Below, piece after piece: positions 1 to 9,049 of a DNA stretch of 64,000 nt (position 1 is the stretch's first letter; each line of letters begins with the position of its first letter). The notes beneath the pieces were generated by a model, which was not told the DNA's origin, made no database searches, and worked only from the letters and a program-made list of their open reading frames with translations. Origin of the DNA: an uncultured Anaerobiospirillum sp. (GTDB lineage: Bacteria > Pseudomonadota > Gammaproteobacteria > Enterobacterales > Succinivibrionaceae); assembly GCA_944390115.1 (NCBI GenBank), contig CALXOW010000006.1, positions 1-64,000 of the forward strand, read 5' to 3'. A program made the position numbers and the translations under genes.

Positions 1-400
1 AGGGGTGACTTCAGCGTCGCTCTCAGAGGCGACTTCAGCACCGCTCTCAGAAGCGATTTCGGTACCACGCTCAGGGGTGACTTCAGCGTCGCTCTCAGAG
101 GCGACTTCAGCACCGCTCTCAGAAGCGATTTCGGTACCACGCTCAGGGGCGACTTCAGTACCGCTTTCTGGTGAGATTTCGGCACCACTCTCAGGGGTGA
201 CCTCAGCGCCGCTCTCAGGTGTGACTTCAGCGCCGCTCTCAGAGGCGACTTCAGCACTGCTCTCTGGTGCGGTTTCAGTACCGCTCTCAGGAGCGACTTC
301 GGCATCATTCTCAGAGGTGACTTCAGCGCCGCTCTCAGAAGCGAGCACGGTGTCACTTGCTAAGGTGGTCTCAGCACCGCTTTCTGGAACAGACTCTGGT
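1..400 (-). repeat. 24-bp minisatellite with exact 72-bp tandem copy
   Basis: Bases 1-72 and 73-144 are identical, and each holds three 24-bp units encoding 8-residue variants of ESGAEVAS / ERGTEIAS. Diverged 24-bp units continue to about 400, and the array probably extends beyond the left edge. It lies in frame inside the tail of the M20-like gene. Exact 72-bp identity suggests recent expansion or contraction. Confidence 0.9.
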
Positions 401-3400
401 TCGCGCTGAGTCTCTGCCTCTGAGGCCTCAGGGGCAGTAGCGGTAACAGCGGCCTCTTCAGTCTCTGCGACAGCAGGAGTTTCTTCGGTCTGAGCACTCT
501 CGGGAGCGGCAGCATTGTCCGCAGCAGGCTCTGGAGCCTTGGTAGTAGCGGCTAAGGCCTGGGCAAAGAAGCCACTTGGGCCTGAGGTCGAAGGTTCTGC
601 TTGCTTTTCAGCTGGAGCTTGCGCCTTCGAAGCGACTGGCGCGGCGGCTAAGGCTGCAAAGAAGTCCTCAGGGGTAAGATTGCCCTTGTTGTCAGTGAGA
701 TCGACTGGCTGAGCTTCACTTGCAAGCTCGGCACTCTTGCTGGTAGCTGGCGCATCGGCTGGAGTCTCAGGCTCAGGCGCAACTTCCGCTGTGTGCTCAC
801 TGGACTCGTCCTTAGTTGGCTCGACCGGTTCAGACTCAGTGATTGACTCAGTCTTGGTAACGTCTTCAGGCTGGTCGTGTTGATCCTGGGTGCTAGGCTC
901 AGTTACTTGTTCGGCTGACTGAGCTTCCTCAGGCTGGTGCTCAACGGCCATGTCTTCGACAGGCGCAGCTTGTGCGGCATCAGACTCAGTAGCTTGAGTC
1001 TCAGCGTCCTTGGATTCGGTAGTAGGGGCTACTGGCTCAGGCTGCTGTTCAGTATCCTGAGTGCTGGCGCTAGCGGCAGAGTCTGCCTTAGGGGCAGCTT
1101 CACTCTCAGCCTGTGGTTTAGGCTCGGCATGCTCAGCCTTAGGCTCAGGTGCAGTGACCGCGCTCTCCTCCTTAGGGGTAGTTTCAGCGCGCTCTTGCTC
1201 ATACGGCTGTGACTCAGGCGTGGCTTGAGGTTGGTCCGCACCCTTGTCTGGGGCAGCAGCAGGTACTGCTTCAGCCTCAGCGGTCGGGGCACTTGCCTCA
1301 GGGACAGCTGCTTCTGGTTGTGCTTGCTCTAATGGAGCCTCAGGTTCTGCCTTGCTTGCGGCTGGCTGGGAAGCCGGAGCTGCTGCGGCAGGTTCTGGCG
1401 TGCTGTCCTGTGCAGGCTGCGCGGCAGGCTTAGTGTCGGCAGCGGCTAATTGCGTGCTGGCAGTTGGCGCCTTGGCCCGGGCACTCTCAGCTGCTGCAGC
1501 TTGAGCCTCTGCGCTGGTTGGCTTGGTCTTAGCAGCCTGTGGCGTGGTCTTGAGCTCGGCAGCTGCCTTGCGCTTGGCGCCCTTCTTTTTCTTCTTGCCC
1601 TTGGCTTGCTTGGATTTAGGCTCGGCGCTGGTGGCTTCAGGCGCTGGTGCGACTACCGATGCTACCGGGGTGACGATAAGCGCGGCGCTTTCGTCTTCCT
1701 CAGCTGCGGCGGTAGGTTCGGCTACCAAGTCAGGCTTGGCCTCAACCTTTACCTCAGGCTTAGATTCAGCCAAAGGCTTGGCCTCGGGCTGAGGGGCGTG
1801 GGTAAACGGAGCTAAGCGATCGATGTCGGCGGGCTCTTGGGTGCTTGGGTCGGGCTGGTCTGGGTTGGCCATTTGGGCAATGGCACTGGCCGCCTCTAAG
1901 GCCACATCAATGGCACTAGGGCCAGTTGGTGCGGCGCCGTTTGGCTTGTTGGTGCCCTTATAGTGGTGACCGGCGACCAGGCTGATCGGGGCATCAGCCG
2001 CTTGCTCGACCGAGCTTTCCTGAATATTGTCCTCTAAGGCCTGCTTGGCTTCTTGGGCCTTCTTAAACAGGCTTTTAACGGCACGGACGGCCTTGTTGCC
2101 CTTGACGCTCTTGGCCTCTTCTTCTGGTTTGAGCTCAAGCTGGAGCTCTTGTGGGGCGGTCTCCTCGGCTTTGGCCTCTGGCTCTTCTTGCGGTGTAGGC
2201 TGAGTTACCACTACCTCGGCTGGGGTAACGGTGATAAGTTCGGTCTCAGGGGTAAACTCAGCGCTATTGTCTTTACTGGTATCAGGGTTAAGCGGCAGGC
2301 TGAGCTGAGCTTCCTGGCGTTGTAAAGTGCCAGGCTCGCCTTGCTGGAATTGACGCAGGAAGGTCGAAAGCGAGTGCGGCGTGAGGGTGCCTTGGTTGAC
2401 CTGAGCATAGAAGCCGGTGCTCGCGTTTTGCTGGTTGATGGTCTGGATTTCGCGGACCGAGGCATTGGCAATGGACTCAGCGCGTCGCCCGAGCTCAGCT
2501 AATTGATGCTCGACATCGCTGTGGTAGGCAAGACCTAAGGCATTTTCAGGTTGCGCTAATAAGTCGACCAAGTTGAGGAGGAATTTAGGCAAATACTCGC
2601 ACATGTCACGCGTGACGTGCTCAGTAAGCTGCGTCAGATCATCGCCTTGAATGCCGATAGTGATGGTTGGGACGTTGAGGGTGGTCAGCTCCTGGGCTCT
2701 AACCGGACACTCTTCGTTTAAGGTGTTAAAGGCCGCCTCATGGCCGACCGGACGCAAGAAGTTACCATCGGTCGGGGCGTAGTAAGGCACCAAGGTCGGA
2801 TTAAATGGGCTTGAGCCGTGCATGCGCGCAAGTAAGCCCTCAAGCAACATAAAGAGCTCGCGATCCTTGCTGGCGCTTGGCTCGAGGCTCATCGGCGGCA
2901 CGTAATTGTCGGTGTAGTAAATGACAATCGAAGGACGTGGTAGGCGCGCGATCTCATTTAAGCGCTCGATGATGGTGATGCTGGCTTGGTGTAAGGACAG
3001 GCCTTCGTGACGGCACTTTTGCACCATGCCCGAGAGCGCCTTATCGAGATTACCCGAGAAATTGTGGCGCGCCCGCTCCACTAAGTCCGAGAAGGAAATG
3101 ACCTCAGCATCCTTGGCCTCAGGAATAAAGTCCTCGTGCATGAGCTGGGCGTAGCTTGACTCGCGGTGATCGACCAATTCGGCGGCATGCTCAATCGCGG
3201 TCGCGGCAACTTCCTTTAAGATTTCCAATAAGTCGCCGAGGTTGAGGTCTAACAGGGGCAGACTAAAGCTGACCTGCATACCGTCAGGGCTGAAGTCCTT
3301 GCCAAATTCCTTGACACGCAAGGAATCAAAGGTCGGCACTAAAGGCTTATGGTGCAGACGCTGGGTCAGCTTTGGATTTAATTCGAGCTCGCGGATTAAT

Positions 3401-4206
3401 TCCGAGGCGATGATCGAAGCGGAAAAGCCGTCATAAGGGCGAAAAGCGGTGGCGCTGCTACCAATGATGTAGAACGATGGCTCAATCTTGCCATAGCTGC
3501 CTGAATAGAGGTGCAGGCCACGGTCCTGGCGGTTAACCGGGGTATTGGGCTTGGCGTTGACCGCGAGGCGCAGCGCGAGATTTTCGTTGTGGCACAGCTG
3601 CTCAATGAAGGGGATGCACTGCTTGATACCACGATGCTGGATTGAGCTTTCGCAGGTGCAGACAAAAAGAATGTTGAGGTTTAAGTGGACGTAATTGTCC
3701 GAGAGCTCCTTTAACACCGCGATCATGGCGCCGGTGGCACACTTGCTCTCTAAAATGCCTAAACCAAAGAGACCGCTGTCGCTCTTTAAGATTTCCTCAA
3801 TCTTGGAGCTGACCGCGCCTTGCTCGGCTAATTGGCGCAGCTTGAGGGCAAGATCGTCGCAGCTGGTGGACGAGCCCTTGAACATGCCATAGTGATAGGG
3901 ACTTGAGGTGTCGGTGTCACACAGTAAGACTAAGGTGTCACTGACCTCCTCTAAGCTTTTGACCAAGGCCACCACTGAGCTTTTGGTGTGGCGCGGCGGC
4001 AGATCCTCATCGTCGAAATTGGCATCGACGTGGGGGATTAAGCTCAAATGCTCCGGGTGGTTCTTGAAGTAAGGGAACTCGCGCAGGCCTTCGTAGATAG
4101 CCTGATTGATGAGCGATGGACCTTTGGCATGGGCGACTGAGGGAATAGAGACCAGCCACTTAGTCAGCGTACTGGCTTCTCTGGACAGGTTAGTGGAATA
4201 AAACAT
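1..4206 (-). CDS. M20/RocB-like protein, probably inactive, with giant acidic repeat tail (3' end outside window)
   Basis: An open frame runs from ATG at 4206 to the left edge (1402 codons, no stop seen). Residues 1 to about 560 resemble the RocB branch of M20 metallopeptidases: an IPSVAHAKGPSL start region, SYGKIEPSFYIIG and LIRELELNPKL. Aligned from memory to RocB, the metal and catalytic positions look degenerate: the HxD motif reads D97-x-D99, the DxK Asp is E153, the EE pair is E186-S187, the THVG His is T253 and the final His is T525. From about residue 610 the protein is low complexity, rich in Glu, Ala, Pro, Ser and Thr, with one Lys-rich patch near 850-860, and ends in 8-residue ESGAEVAP-type repeats. 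No signal peptide is evident. The fold assignment is family-based. Loss of peptidase activity and a scaffold or binding role are inference. Confidence 0.75.
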   Translation of the reverse strand, partial: MFYSTNLSREASTLTKWLVSIPSVAHAKGPSLINQAIYEGLREFPYFKNHPEHLSLIPHVDANFDDEDLPPRHTKSSVVALVKSLEEVSDTLVLLCDTDTSSPYHYGMFKGSSTSCDDLALKLRQLAEQGAVSSKIEEILKSDSGLFGLGILESKCATGAMIAVLKELSDNYVHLNLNILFVCTCESSIQHRGIKQCIPFIEQLCHNENLALRLAVNAKPNTPVNRQDRGLHLYSGSYGKIEPSFYIIGSSATAFRPYDGFSASIIASELIRELELNPKLTQRLHHKPLVPTFDSLRVKEFGKDFSPDGMQVSFSLPLLDLNLGDLLEILKEVAATAIEHAAELVDHRESSYAQLMHEDFIPEAKDAEVISFSDLVERARHNFSGNLDKALSGMVQKCRHEGLSLHQASITIIERLNEIARLPRPSIVIYYTDNYVPPMSLEPSASKDRELFMLLEGLLARMHGSSPFNPTLVPYYAPTDGNFLRPVGHEAAFNTLNEECPVRAQELTTLNVPTITIGIQGDDLTQLTEHVTRDMCEYLPKFLLNLVDLLAQPENALGLAYHSDVEHQLAELGRRAESIANASVREIQTINQQNASTGFYAQVNQGTLTPHSLSTFLRQFQQGEPGTLQRQEAQLSLPLNPDTSKDNSAEFTPETELITVTPAEVVVTQPTPQEEPEAKAEETAPQELQLELKPEEEAKSVKGNKAVRAVKSLFKKAQEAKQALEDNIQESSVEQAADAPISLVAGHHYKGTNKPNGAAPTGPSAIDVALEAASAIAQMANPDQPDPSTQEPADIDRLAPFTHAPQPEAKPLAESKPEVKVEAKPDLVAEPTAAAEEDESAALIVTPVASVVAPAPEATSAEPKSKQAKGKKKKKGAKRKAAAELKTTPQAAKTKPTSAEAQAAAAESARAKAPTASTQLAAADTKPAAQPAQDSTPEPAAAAPASQPAASKAEPEAPLEQAQPEAAVPEASAPTAEAEAVPAAAPDKGADQPQATPESQPYEQERAETTPKEESAVTAPEPKAEHAEPKPQAESEAAPKADSAASASTQDTEQQPEPVAPTTESKDAETQATESDAAQAAPVEDMAVEHQPEEAQSAEQVTEPSTQDQHDQPEDVTKTESITESEPVEPTKDESSEHTAEVAPEPETPADAPATSKSAELASEAQPVDLTDNKGNLTPEDFFAALAAAPVASKAQAPAEKQAEPSTSGPSGFFAQALAATTKAPEPAADNAAAPESAQTEETPAVAETEEAAVTATAPEASEAETQREPESVPESGAETTLASDTVLASESGAEVTSENDAEVAPESGTETAPESSAEVASESGAEVTPESGAEVTPESGAEISPESGTEVAPERGTEIASESGAEVASESDAEVTPERGTEIASESGAEVASESDAEVTP

Positions 4207-4639
4207 GGCTTCAGTCTCAACTCTCAATAGCTCTCGCCCGGCAACGCCTCAGCAGATTAGGGCTTAGAGTATGCTCCCTTGGGGGCCACCTGCTCTCAGC
4301 TTATGTGAGCTCGGGTATCCCACCGTAAATTGGCCCTCATTATAGCCCGCATCGCAAAAGCTGTGCCCCAAGAGCCAATACGCTGTGAGCTTATTAACAA
4401 ACATTGCGCGTTGATCGTGCGCCAATGAGTGCAGTATTACTTTAACGGCTCGTGCCGCCGCTGCCTTAAAAAAGGCATAGTGCGGTGGCGTACCCGCTTG
4501 TAGGCGCACGTAAACATGCTGTTAGAGCGCACGGCGCGTTCTAGACAGCATAAGTCCAAGACCGTCCGATCGCGGTGCCCGTTCGCGGCGTTAAGGGCCA
4601 GGCGGCGCATTGGTTAAGGCTTGATCCTCTAACGAGAAG
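4207..4639. other. Intergenic region between mepM and the M20-like gene
   Basis: 433 bases without a convincing gene. An 81-codon minus-strand frame at 4264-4509 has no recognisable product. An imperfect inverted repeat at about 4516-4552 (ATGCTGT ... ACAGCAT) could form a hairpin downstream of mepM, but no T-tract follows it. Confidence 0.5.
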
Positions 4640-6604
4640 CTATGGTGCGACTTGGGCGAGCTGATCGTTATTGAGGTCTTGGCGCAAGATTTTGACGTTG
4701 TTGGCGAACATCTCACGCTGCTCACGGGCAAGATTTGGATGGGTTGCTGTCGGCAGCTTGACCTTGAGCGGGTTAACCGGGCGGTCGTTGACGCGGATCT
4801 CATAGTGTAAGTGCGGACCGGTGGTGCGGCCGGTATTGCCCGAGCGCGCAATGATCTGACCTACGCGCACCTGTTGGCCGCGTTTAACCTCAGACTTTGA
4901 CAGGTGCATATAGACCGTGGAGTAATTGCTCTGGTGCTTGATGATGACGTAGTAACCGGCTGCACGCTGATAGCCCGAGAAAGTGACCTCGCCATCGGCC
5001 GGAGCATAGACCGGAGTGCCAACTGGAGCCTTAAAGTCCACGCCGTTATGCGGCGCAATGCGCTTGGTGACCGGGTGGCGGCGGTGCGGATTGAAGTTGG
5101 AGTTAATCTTGATTTCACCTGCGAGCGGGAAGCGACGGAAGATACCGGCCGTTGGGGTGAACTCATTTTCGCCGTAGTAATTGTGGTCATCAGGGTTCAT
5201 AAAGGACTCAAAGCGCCCCTGGCTGGTGTTCAAGGACACAGCTGAAATCAGGGCCTTGGTGCCAATGCCGTCAAAAAGGACGCGGAAAGTATCGCCCGGC
5301 TGCATCTTATCGAGCTTGAAGCGGGCGGCGAAGATGCGCTCAATGGTCTTGATTTCCGTTGGGGTGAGCCCGGCACGATGACCGGCTTCAGCAAAGGTCT
5401 CGCCGCGCTCAATCTCATTGATTACCAGGCGCGGGCGATTTAAGTTAGTGTTATTGGCCTTGTCGCGCGCAGCTTGGGCGGCAGCCAGTTGCTTGGCTTT
5501 TTGCTCAGCTTGCTCTTGGCGCGCGGCGGCCGTGCTCTGAGCTAAAGGCATGGTCTGAGCGTCTGGTAGCGCTGCGATCGCCGCTAGGATGTCGGCCGTA
5601 GTGGCACCCGGCTTTAAGCTCGCGCCTTCTTGCAGCGGCTGACCTTGCTCATCGTTAACCGCTATGAGCTGGGCTCCGGCGCTTTCATGAATGGCGACGA
5701 AGTCGGCGCTGGCGTTAGCGCGAGTAAAGCGTACCTGCTGGGTCGAGGTGATAGGCTTGACCAGCTCTAAGACCACATTGTCGGCGTCGACTAAGAAGTA
5801 AATTGGATCACCCACCTTTAAGATGAGCTCAGTCTCGTCGGCGACCTTGGTAATGCGATTTAAGGTGGCGTAAGGCAGACCCAGTTGCGCGAAAATCGCG
5901 GCAAAGCTATCGCCTGACTCCACCTTAGTCTGATACCACTTGCCGTGAGGACGGGCCACACTAAGGCTCATGGCGCTACTGGTGTCAGCCCCAGCGCTGG
6001 CGTCAAATTCCTTTAAGGTGCTATTTCCTTGCGGATCTAAGGTGACGCCACTATCACCTCCGGCGGAGGCTGGGTGGTTTTGGGCTAAGTTACCGGCGTG
6101 AATTTCGGTGCGATTGGCCGAGGCGCCCGCGCTCAAGGACTTAGCTTGCACCGAATTTTGGGCATGGGCTAAGGATCTGACGGTCGCAGCCACTTGCTCA
6201 GTGTTGGCGTTAGCAGGTAAGGCCGCTAAAGTGCCCTCTTGCCATGAGCCAGCATGCTCGGCCAGGGTGCTTGCCTCGCCGCTCGTCTCCGCATCATCTT
6301 GGGTAAAGGCCGAGCTTGGGATGTCGTAGTCTTCGTAATTTTCGTTATGGGCAATGACGGAGTCATCGACCTCAACCGTGTCTTGGTTTTGGCTTAAATA
6401 GACTTGGCTCTGGGGATCAGAGGCTGGGGAGTCATCAAAGAACTTGGTCCAAGTAGTCGGCATAGGCAGCACCAGCGCCGTGCACAAAACGATGGTGGCG
6501 GTCACCGCAATGATATGTCGCTTGGGCAAAATGTATGGGGATGCTTGTGTTAAGGCAACAAAGTCCTCATGCGACATACGATTGGTGACTTTAATATTAA
6601 GCAT
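4640..6604 (-). CDS. mepM: Murein DD-endopeptidase MepM-like (OapA + LysM-like + M23)
   Basis: Peptidoglycan hydrolase expected to cut D-Ala-mDAP cross-links in the periplasm. One N-terminal membrane segment (about residues 30-48, IIAVTATIVLCTALVLP) is followed by a long Ser/Ala-rich linker, a LysM/OapA-like region (GKWYQTKVESGDSFAAIFAQ), a second such region (INEIERGETFAEAGHRAGLT) and a C-terminal M23 domain. Zinc ligands are intact: H519 and D523 in PHNGVDF, and H598-x-H600 in GPHLHYE. At about 654 residues it is longer than E. coli MepM (440), mostly through the linker. Start chosen at ATG 6604. TTG at 6643 and ATG 6577 are alternatives, and none has a strong ribosome site. The gene stands alone, upstream of the M20-like gene on the same strand. 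Confidence 0.88.
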   Translation of the reverse strand: MLNIKVTNRMSHEDFVALTQASPYILPKRHIIAVTATIVLCTALVLPMPTTWTKFFDDSPASDPQSQVYLSQNQDTVEVDDSVIAHNENYEDYDIPSSAFTQDDAETSGEASTLAEHAGSWQEGTLAALPANANTEQVAATVRSLAHAQNSVQAKSLSAGASANRTEIHAGNLAQNHPASAGGDSGVTLDPQGNSTLKEFDASAGADTSSAMSLSVARPHGKWYQTKVESGDSFAAIFAQLGLPYATLNRITKVADETELILKVGDPIYFLVDADNVVLELVKPITSTQQVRFTRANASADFVAIHESAGAQLIAVNDEQGQPLQEGASLKPGATTADILAAIAALPDAQTMPLAQSTAAARQEQAEQKAKQLAAAQAARDKANNTNLNRPRLVINEIERGETFAEAGHRAGLTPTEIKTIERIFAARFKLDKMQPGDTFRVLFDGIGTKALISAVSLNTSQGRFESFMNPDDHNYYGENEFTPTAGIFRRFPLAGEIKINSNFNPHRRHPVTKRIAPHNGVDFKAPVGTPVYAPADGEVTFSGYQRAAGYYVIIKHQSNYSTVYMHLSKSEVKRGQQVRVGQIIARSGNTGRTTGPHLHYEIRVNDRPVNPLKVKLPTATHPNLAREQREMFANNVKILRQDLNNDQLAQVAP

Positions 6605-6879
6605 GCTGCAAACGATCTCGGAAAGGCTGACCACAACCAACAAGTGAAAAGAATAAGATTTTCTGTGCCCGTGCCCGCCGGGGCGTAAATCTCATTCATA
6701 AGCGCAATTTTAGCGGATCCTAGCTGATGGGAAAAGGACAAAAATCGTATTTGACGCCCAAGGTCGCACTTCACACCCAAAGTCACTCGTGGGGACCAAG
6801 TTTACATTGCCATACCACTCCCACCGTAGGTAGGCGCACAGCTTAACGCAGTTGAGTTAGGACAGATTTAGGCCCATTT

Positions 6880-6950
6880 CCTTTAAACCCAGATTAGGGG
6901 TCGTAGCTTTTAAGCCCAGATTAGGGGGCGTTGCTTTTAGGCCCAGATGA
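6880..6950. repeat. Three ~27-bp repeats, one overlapping the stop of the small membrane gene
   Basis: Three copies of TTTTAAGCCCAGATTAGGG-like units start near 6881, 6907 and 6934. The last contains the stop codon and final residues (LIWA) of the minus-strand gene ending at 6937. The two others lie immediately downstream of it in the transcript. Seen directly; see the finding on stop-codon echoes. Confidence 0.8.
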
Positions 6951-7185
6951 GGGCGCATGCCCCCACGATGAGAATGAGCTGGGCTAGGGTTACCAAGGCG
7001 CCCTGCCAAGTCTTGGGATAGCCCAAGGATAGGTAGGAACCTAAGGCGCCGCGCTGGTTGAAGATGGTGGAGGCGGTGCGCGCGAACCACTGCTCGCGCT
7101 TGTGAGCAAAAGCACAGCGGAAGATGACGCAGATGACGAGGGCCGCTCCAAGGCAAGAGATGATTTTGACTAAGTTTGGGTCCAT
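6937..7185 (-). CDS. Small two-helix membrane protein, unknown function
   Basis: 82 residues from ATG 7185 (MDPNLVKIIS). There are two hydrophobic stretches, residues about 6-22 (VKIISCLGAALVICVIF) and 60-80 (LVTLAQLILIVGACALIWA), separated by a basic, aromatic loop (REQWFARTAST, LGYPKTWQG). I do not recognise the family. Longer starts at 7242 or 7233 would only add a basic leader. Upstream it faces the DASS transporter gene divergently, with about 180 bases between. The balanced loop composition and membrane topology argue for a real gene, but no homology supports it. Confidence 0.5.
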   Translation of the reverse strand: MDPNLVKIISCLGAALVICVIFRCAFAHKREQWFARTASTIFNQRGALGSYLSLGYPKTWQGALVTLAQLILIVGACALIWA

Positions 7186-7316
7186 ACGCAACCTATGAGG
7201 AAAAAGTTTCAGCTTGCATCGCAATTTTGACATATCGCGCAAGCTTTTGCCTTAAGGGGGCATCATAATGCATTAGGGCTTGGATTATGCGCTAAAGCTA
7301 AAGCACAGCCCATGGC

Positions 7317-7340
7317 GCACTAACTCTTAGTGCTGTTTTT
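7317..7340 (+). promoter_or_regulatory. Attenuator-like hairpin in leader of DASS transporter
   Basis: GCACTAA-CTC-TTAGTGC is a perfect 7-bp stem with a 3-base loop, followed by TGTTTTT, ending about 24 bases before the transporter ATG. There is no plus-strand gene upstream that it could terminate, so it may control read-through into the transporter. Confidence 0.35.
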
Positions 7341-7363
7341 GGTTCAGAATAAGGTGGTGAGGC

Positions 7364-8635
7364 ATGGATCACTCGCAAGCAATCATCACGCTGGTCGTTC
7401 TGGCCGTGGTGGCTTTCTTGTTTGTCACCGAACTGATTCCTTTGGCGGTGACCGCCATTGGCGCATCAGTGGCCTTAGGCTTCTTAGGCGTGTTAACCCC
7501 AAAAGAGGTGTTCTCGGGTTTATCTAACTCCACGGTTGTCTTGTTTGCCGGTATGTTTGTGGTGGGCGCGGCGATGCTAGAATCGGGACTAGCGCAAACC
7601 ATAGGTAATTCGGTGGTCAAGAAGGTGGGCACCAAGGAGCTACCTTTGATGATCGCTCTTATGAGCTTAACCATCTTGATGTCGTCCTTTGCCTCCAATA
7701 CTGGTACCGTTGCTTGCTTGATGCCGGTTATTATCGGTATCTGCGTGGCTGCCAAGATTCCTTCTTCGGCGCTGCTCATGGGCCTGGCGATTGCGGCTAA
7801 CACCGGCGGCACCATCACCATGGTCGGTACTCCACCTAATATCATTGCCGCAGGTGCCTTGGATGCGGCGGGCATCAAGCCTTTTGGCTTCTTTGAGTTC
7901 GCAGCCATTGGTATTCCGCTTTCGATTATGAGCGTGATCTACATGGTCTTAATCGGGCGCCGCATCCTGCCGCACAATTACTCTGACGTCGGTGCGGTCA
8001 GCACGGTCTCGTCTGCGGGTACCCCGCGCTCGCGCATTGTCTGTTTGCTCATTTTGCTCTTCGTCATTGCGGGCCTGATTTTTGGCATTCCAGGCTTAAC
8101 CCAAGAAATGGTTGCCATTATTGGCGCCTTAGCCTGCGTGCTCTTTGGCTGCTTGAGTGAGAAGAAGGCCTATCAAGGTATTGACTGGGTTACCATTTTC
8201 TTATTTGCCGGTATGCTGCCGATTTCGACCGCCTTAGAGAAGACCGGTGCGGGCGCTATGATCGCAGATGAGGTGGTAGGTTTAGTCGGTGACAACCCAA
8301 GCCCATATCTGTTCATGCTGGTGCTCTTCTGCTTAAGCTGCGGTCTGACCCAGTTTATGTCCAATACGGCGGCGGCCGCCTTGCTCTGCCCAATTGGCAT
8401 TTCTATTGCCAATAAGATGGGGTGCTCGCCTTACCCAGTATTAATGGCAATTGCGATTGCGGCCTCGTGCGCCTTTACCACGCCAGTAGCAACGCCACCT
8501 AATACCTTGGTTATGGGCCCAGGTAAGTTTAAGTTTGTCGACTACATCAAGATTGGTGTGCCGCTCGTCTTCTTAAGCTTGATCATCTGCGTGCTCATCA
8601 TCCCAATGGTATGGCCGTTCTATCCGGAGGCCTAA
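7364..8635 (+). CDS. DASS/SLC13-type anion (dicarboxylate) transporter
   Basis: 423-residue polytopic inner-membrane protein with two inverted halves, as in divalent anion:Na+ symporters. Each half carries the family's signature: SNTGTVACLMP with NTGGTITMVGTPPN around residues 110-165, and SNTAAAALLCP with FTTPVATPPNTLVMGPG around 335-385. Substrate is probably a C4-dicarboxylate or similar anion. This would suit a succinate-producing anaerobe, but specificity cannot be read from sequence. ATG 7364 follows GGTGAGG. An attenuator-like hairpin lies in the leader. No co-directional partner gene is adjacent. Confidence 0.85.
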   Translation: MDHSQAIITLVVLAVVAFLFVTELIPLAVTAIGASVALGFLGVLTPKEVFSGLSNSTVVLFAGMFVVGAAMLESGLAQTIGNSVVKKVGTKELPLMIALMSLTILMSSFASNTGTVACLMPVIIGICVAAKIPSSALLMGLAIAANTGGTITMVGTPPNIIAAGALDAAGIKPFGFFEFAAIGIPLSIMSVIYMVLIGRRILPHNYSDVGAVSTVSSAGTPRSRIVCLLILLFVIAGLIFGIPGLTQEMVAIIGALACVLFGCLSEKKAYQGIDWVTIFLFAGMLPISTALEKTGAGAMIADEVVGLVGDNPSPYLFMLVLFCLSCGLTQFMSNTAAAALLCPIGISIANKMGCSPYPVLMAIAIAASCAFTTPVATPPNTLVMGPGKFKFVDYIKIGVPLVFLSLIICVLIIPMVWPFYPEA

Positions 8636-9049
8636 CAGCTCCCAGCGGGACGACCCTGTGCCGTCCTAGGGGCATCCTAGGAGCAGCCTAAGGTCGTTCC
8701 TAGGAGCCTAAGATTAATTTTGGGTAATTTTGCGGCGCCTGTAGTTGGTTGCGCGGGCGCCATAGGGTACACTAAAAGAAGGTGCTAACCTTGCAAGAGG
8801 TGAGAGCACTGCTAGCTTCCCCGCTTTATATAGTGCTTGTTGGTTTAGGTTAAACCATGGGGAATGATGGTGATTTTTGTTATGGAGGCTGCGAGCTTTG
8901 CGCAGCTAGTTAAACCCAAGTGAGGGTTAAGTCCCAGGCTTAATCTCAGGGTGGGTCAGTCTCAGTACAGCTTAAACTGTGTCGAGGCTAAGTCCCGCTG
9001 AGTCAAGCTCCTGAGGACACTAGTTGCGGCCAAGGGCGGCGGGATCGGT
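8636..9049. other. Intergenic region, no gene seen
   Basis: 414 bases. The first 80 contain several diverged CCTAGGAG/GCCTAAG motifs reminiscent of the transporter's own terminal GGAGGCCTAA. No RNA gene, clear promoter or ORF could be supported. Confidence 0.4.

Noticed and set aside
1-400. Regular 24-bp repeats as a CRISPR array
   Set aside because: There are no unique spacers; the units are contiguous, in frame, and encode an 8-residue repeat of the M20-like protein's tail.
5-2325. Plus-strand ORFs across the first 2.3 kb
   Set aside because: They lie opposite one continuous minus-strand frame and have compositions explained by its repeat tail.
4264-4509. 81-codon minus-strand ORF
   Set aside because: No recognisable product, no ribosome site, and codon pattern unlike neighbouring genes.
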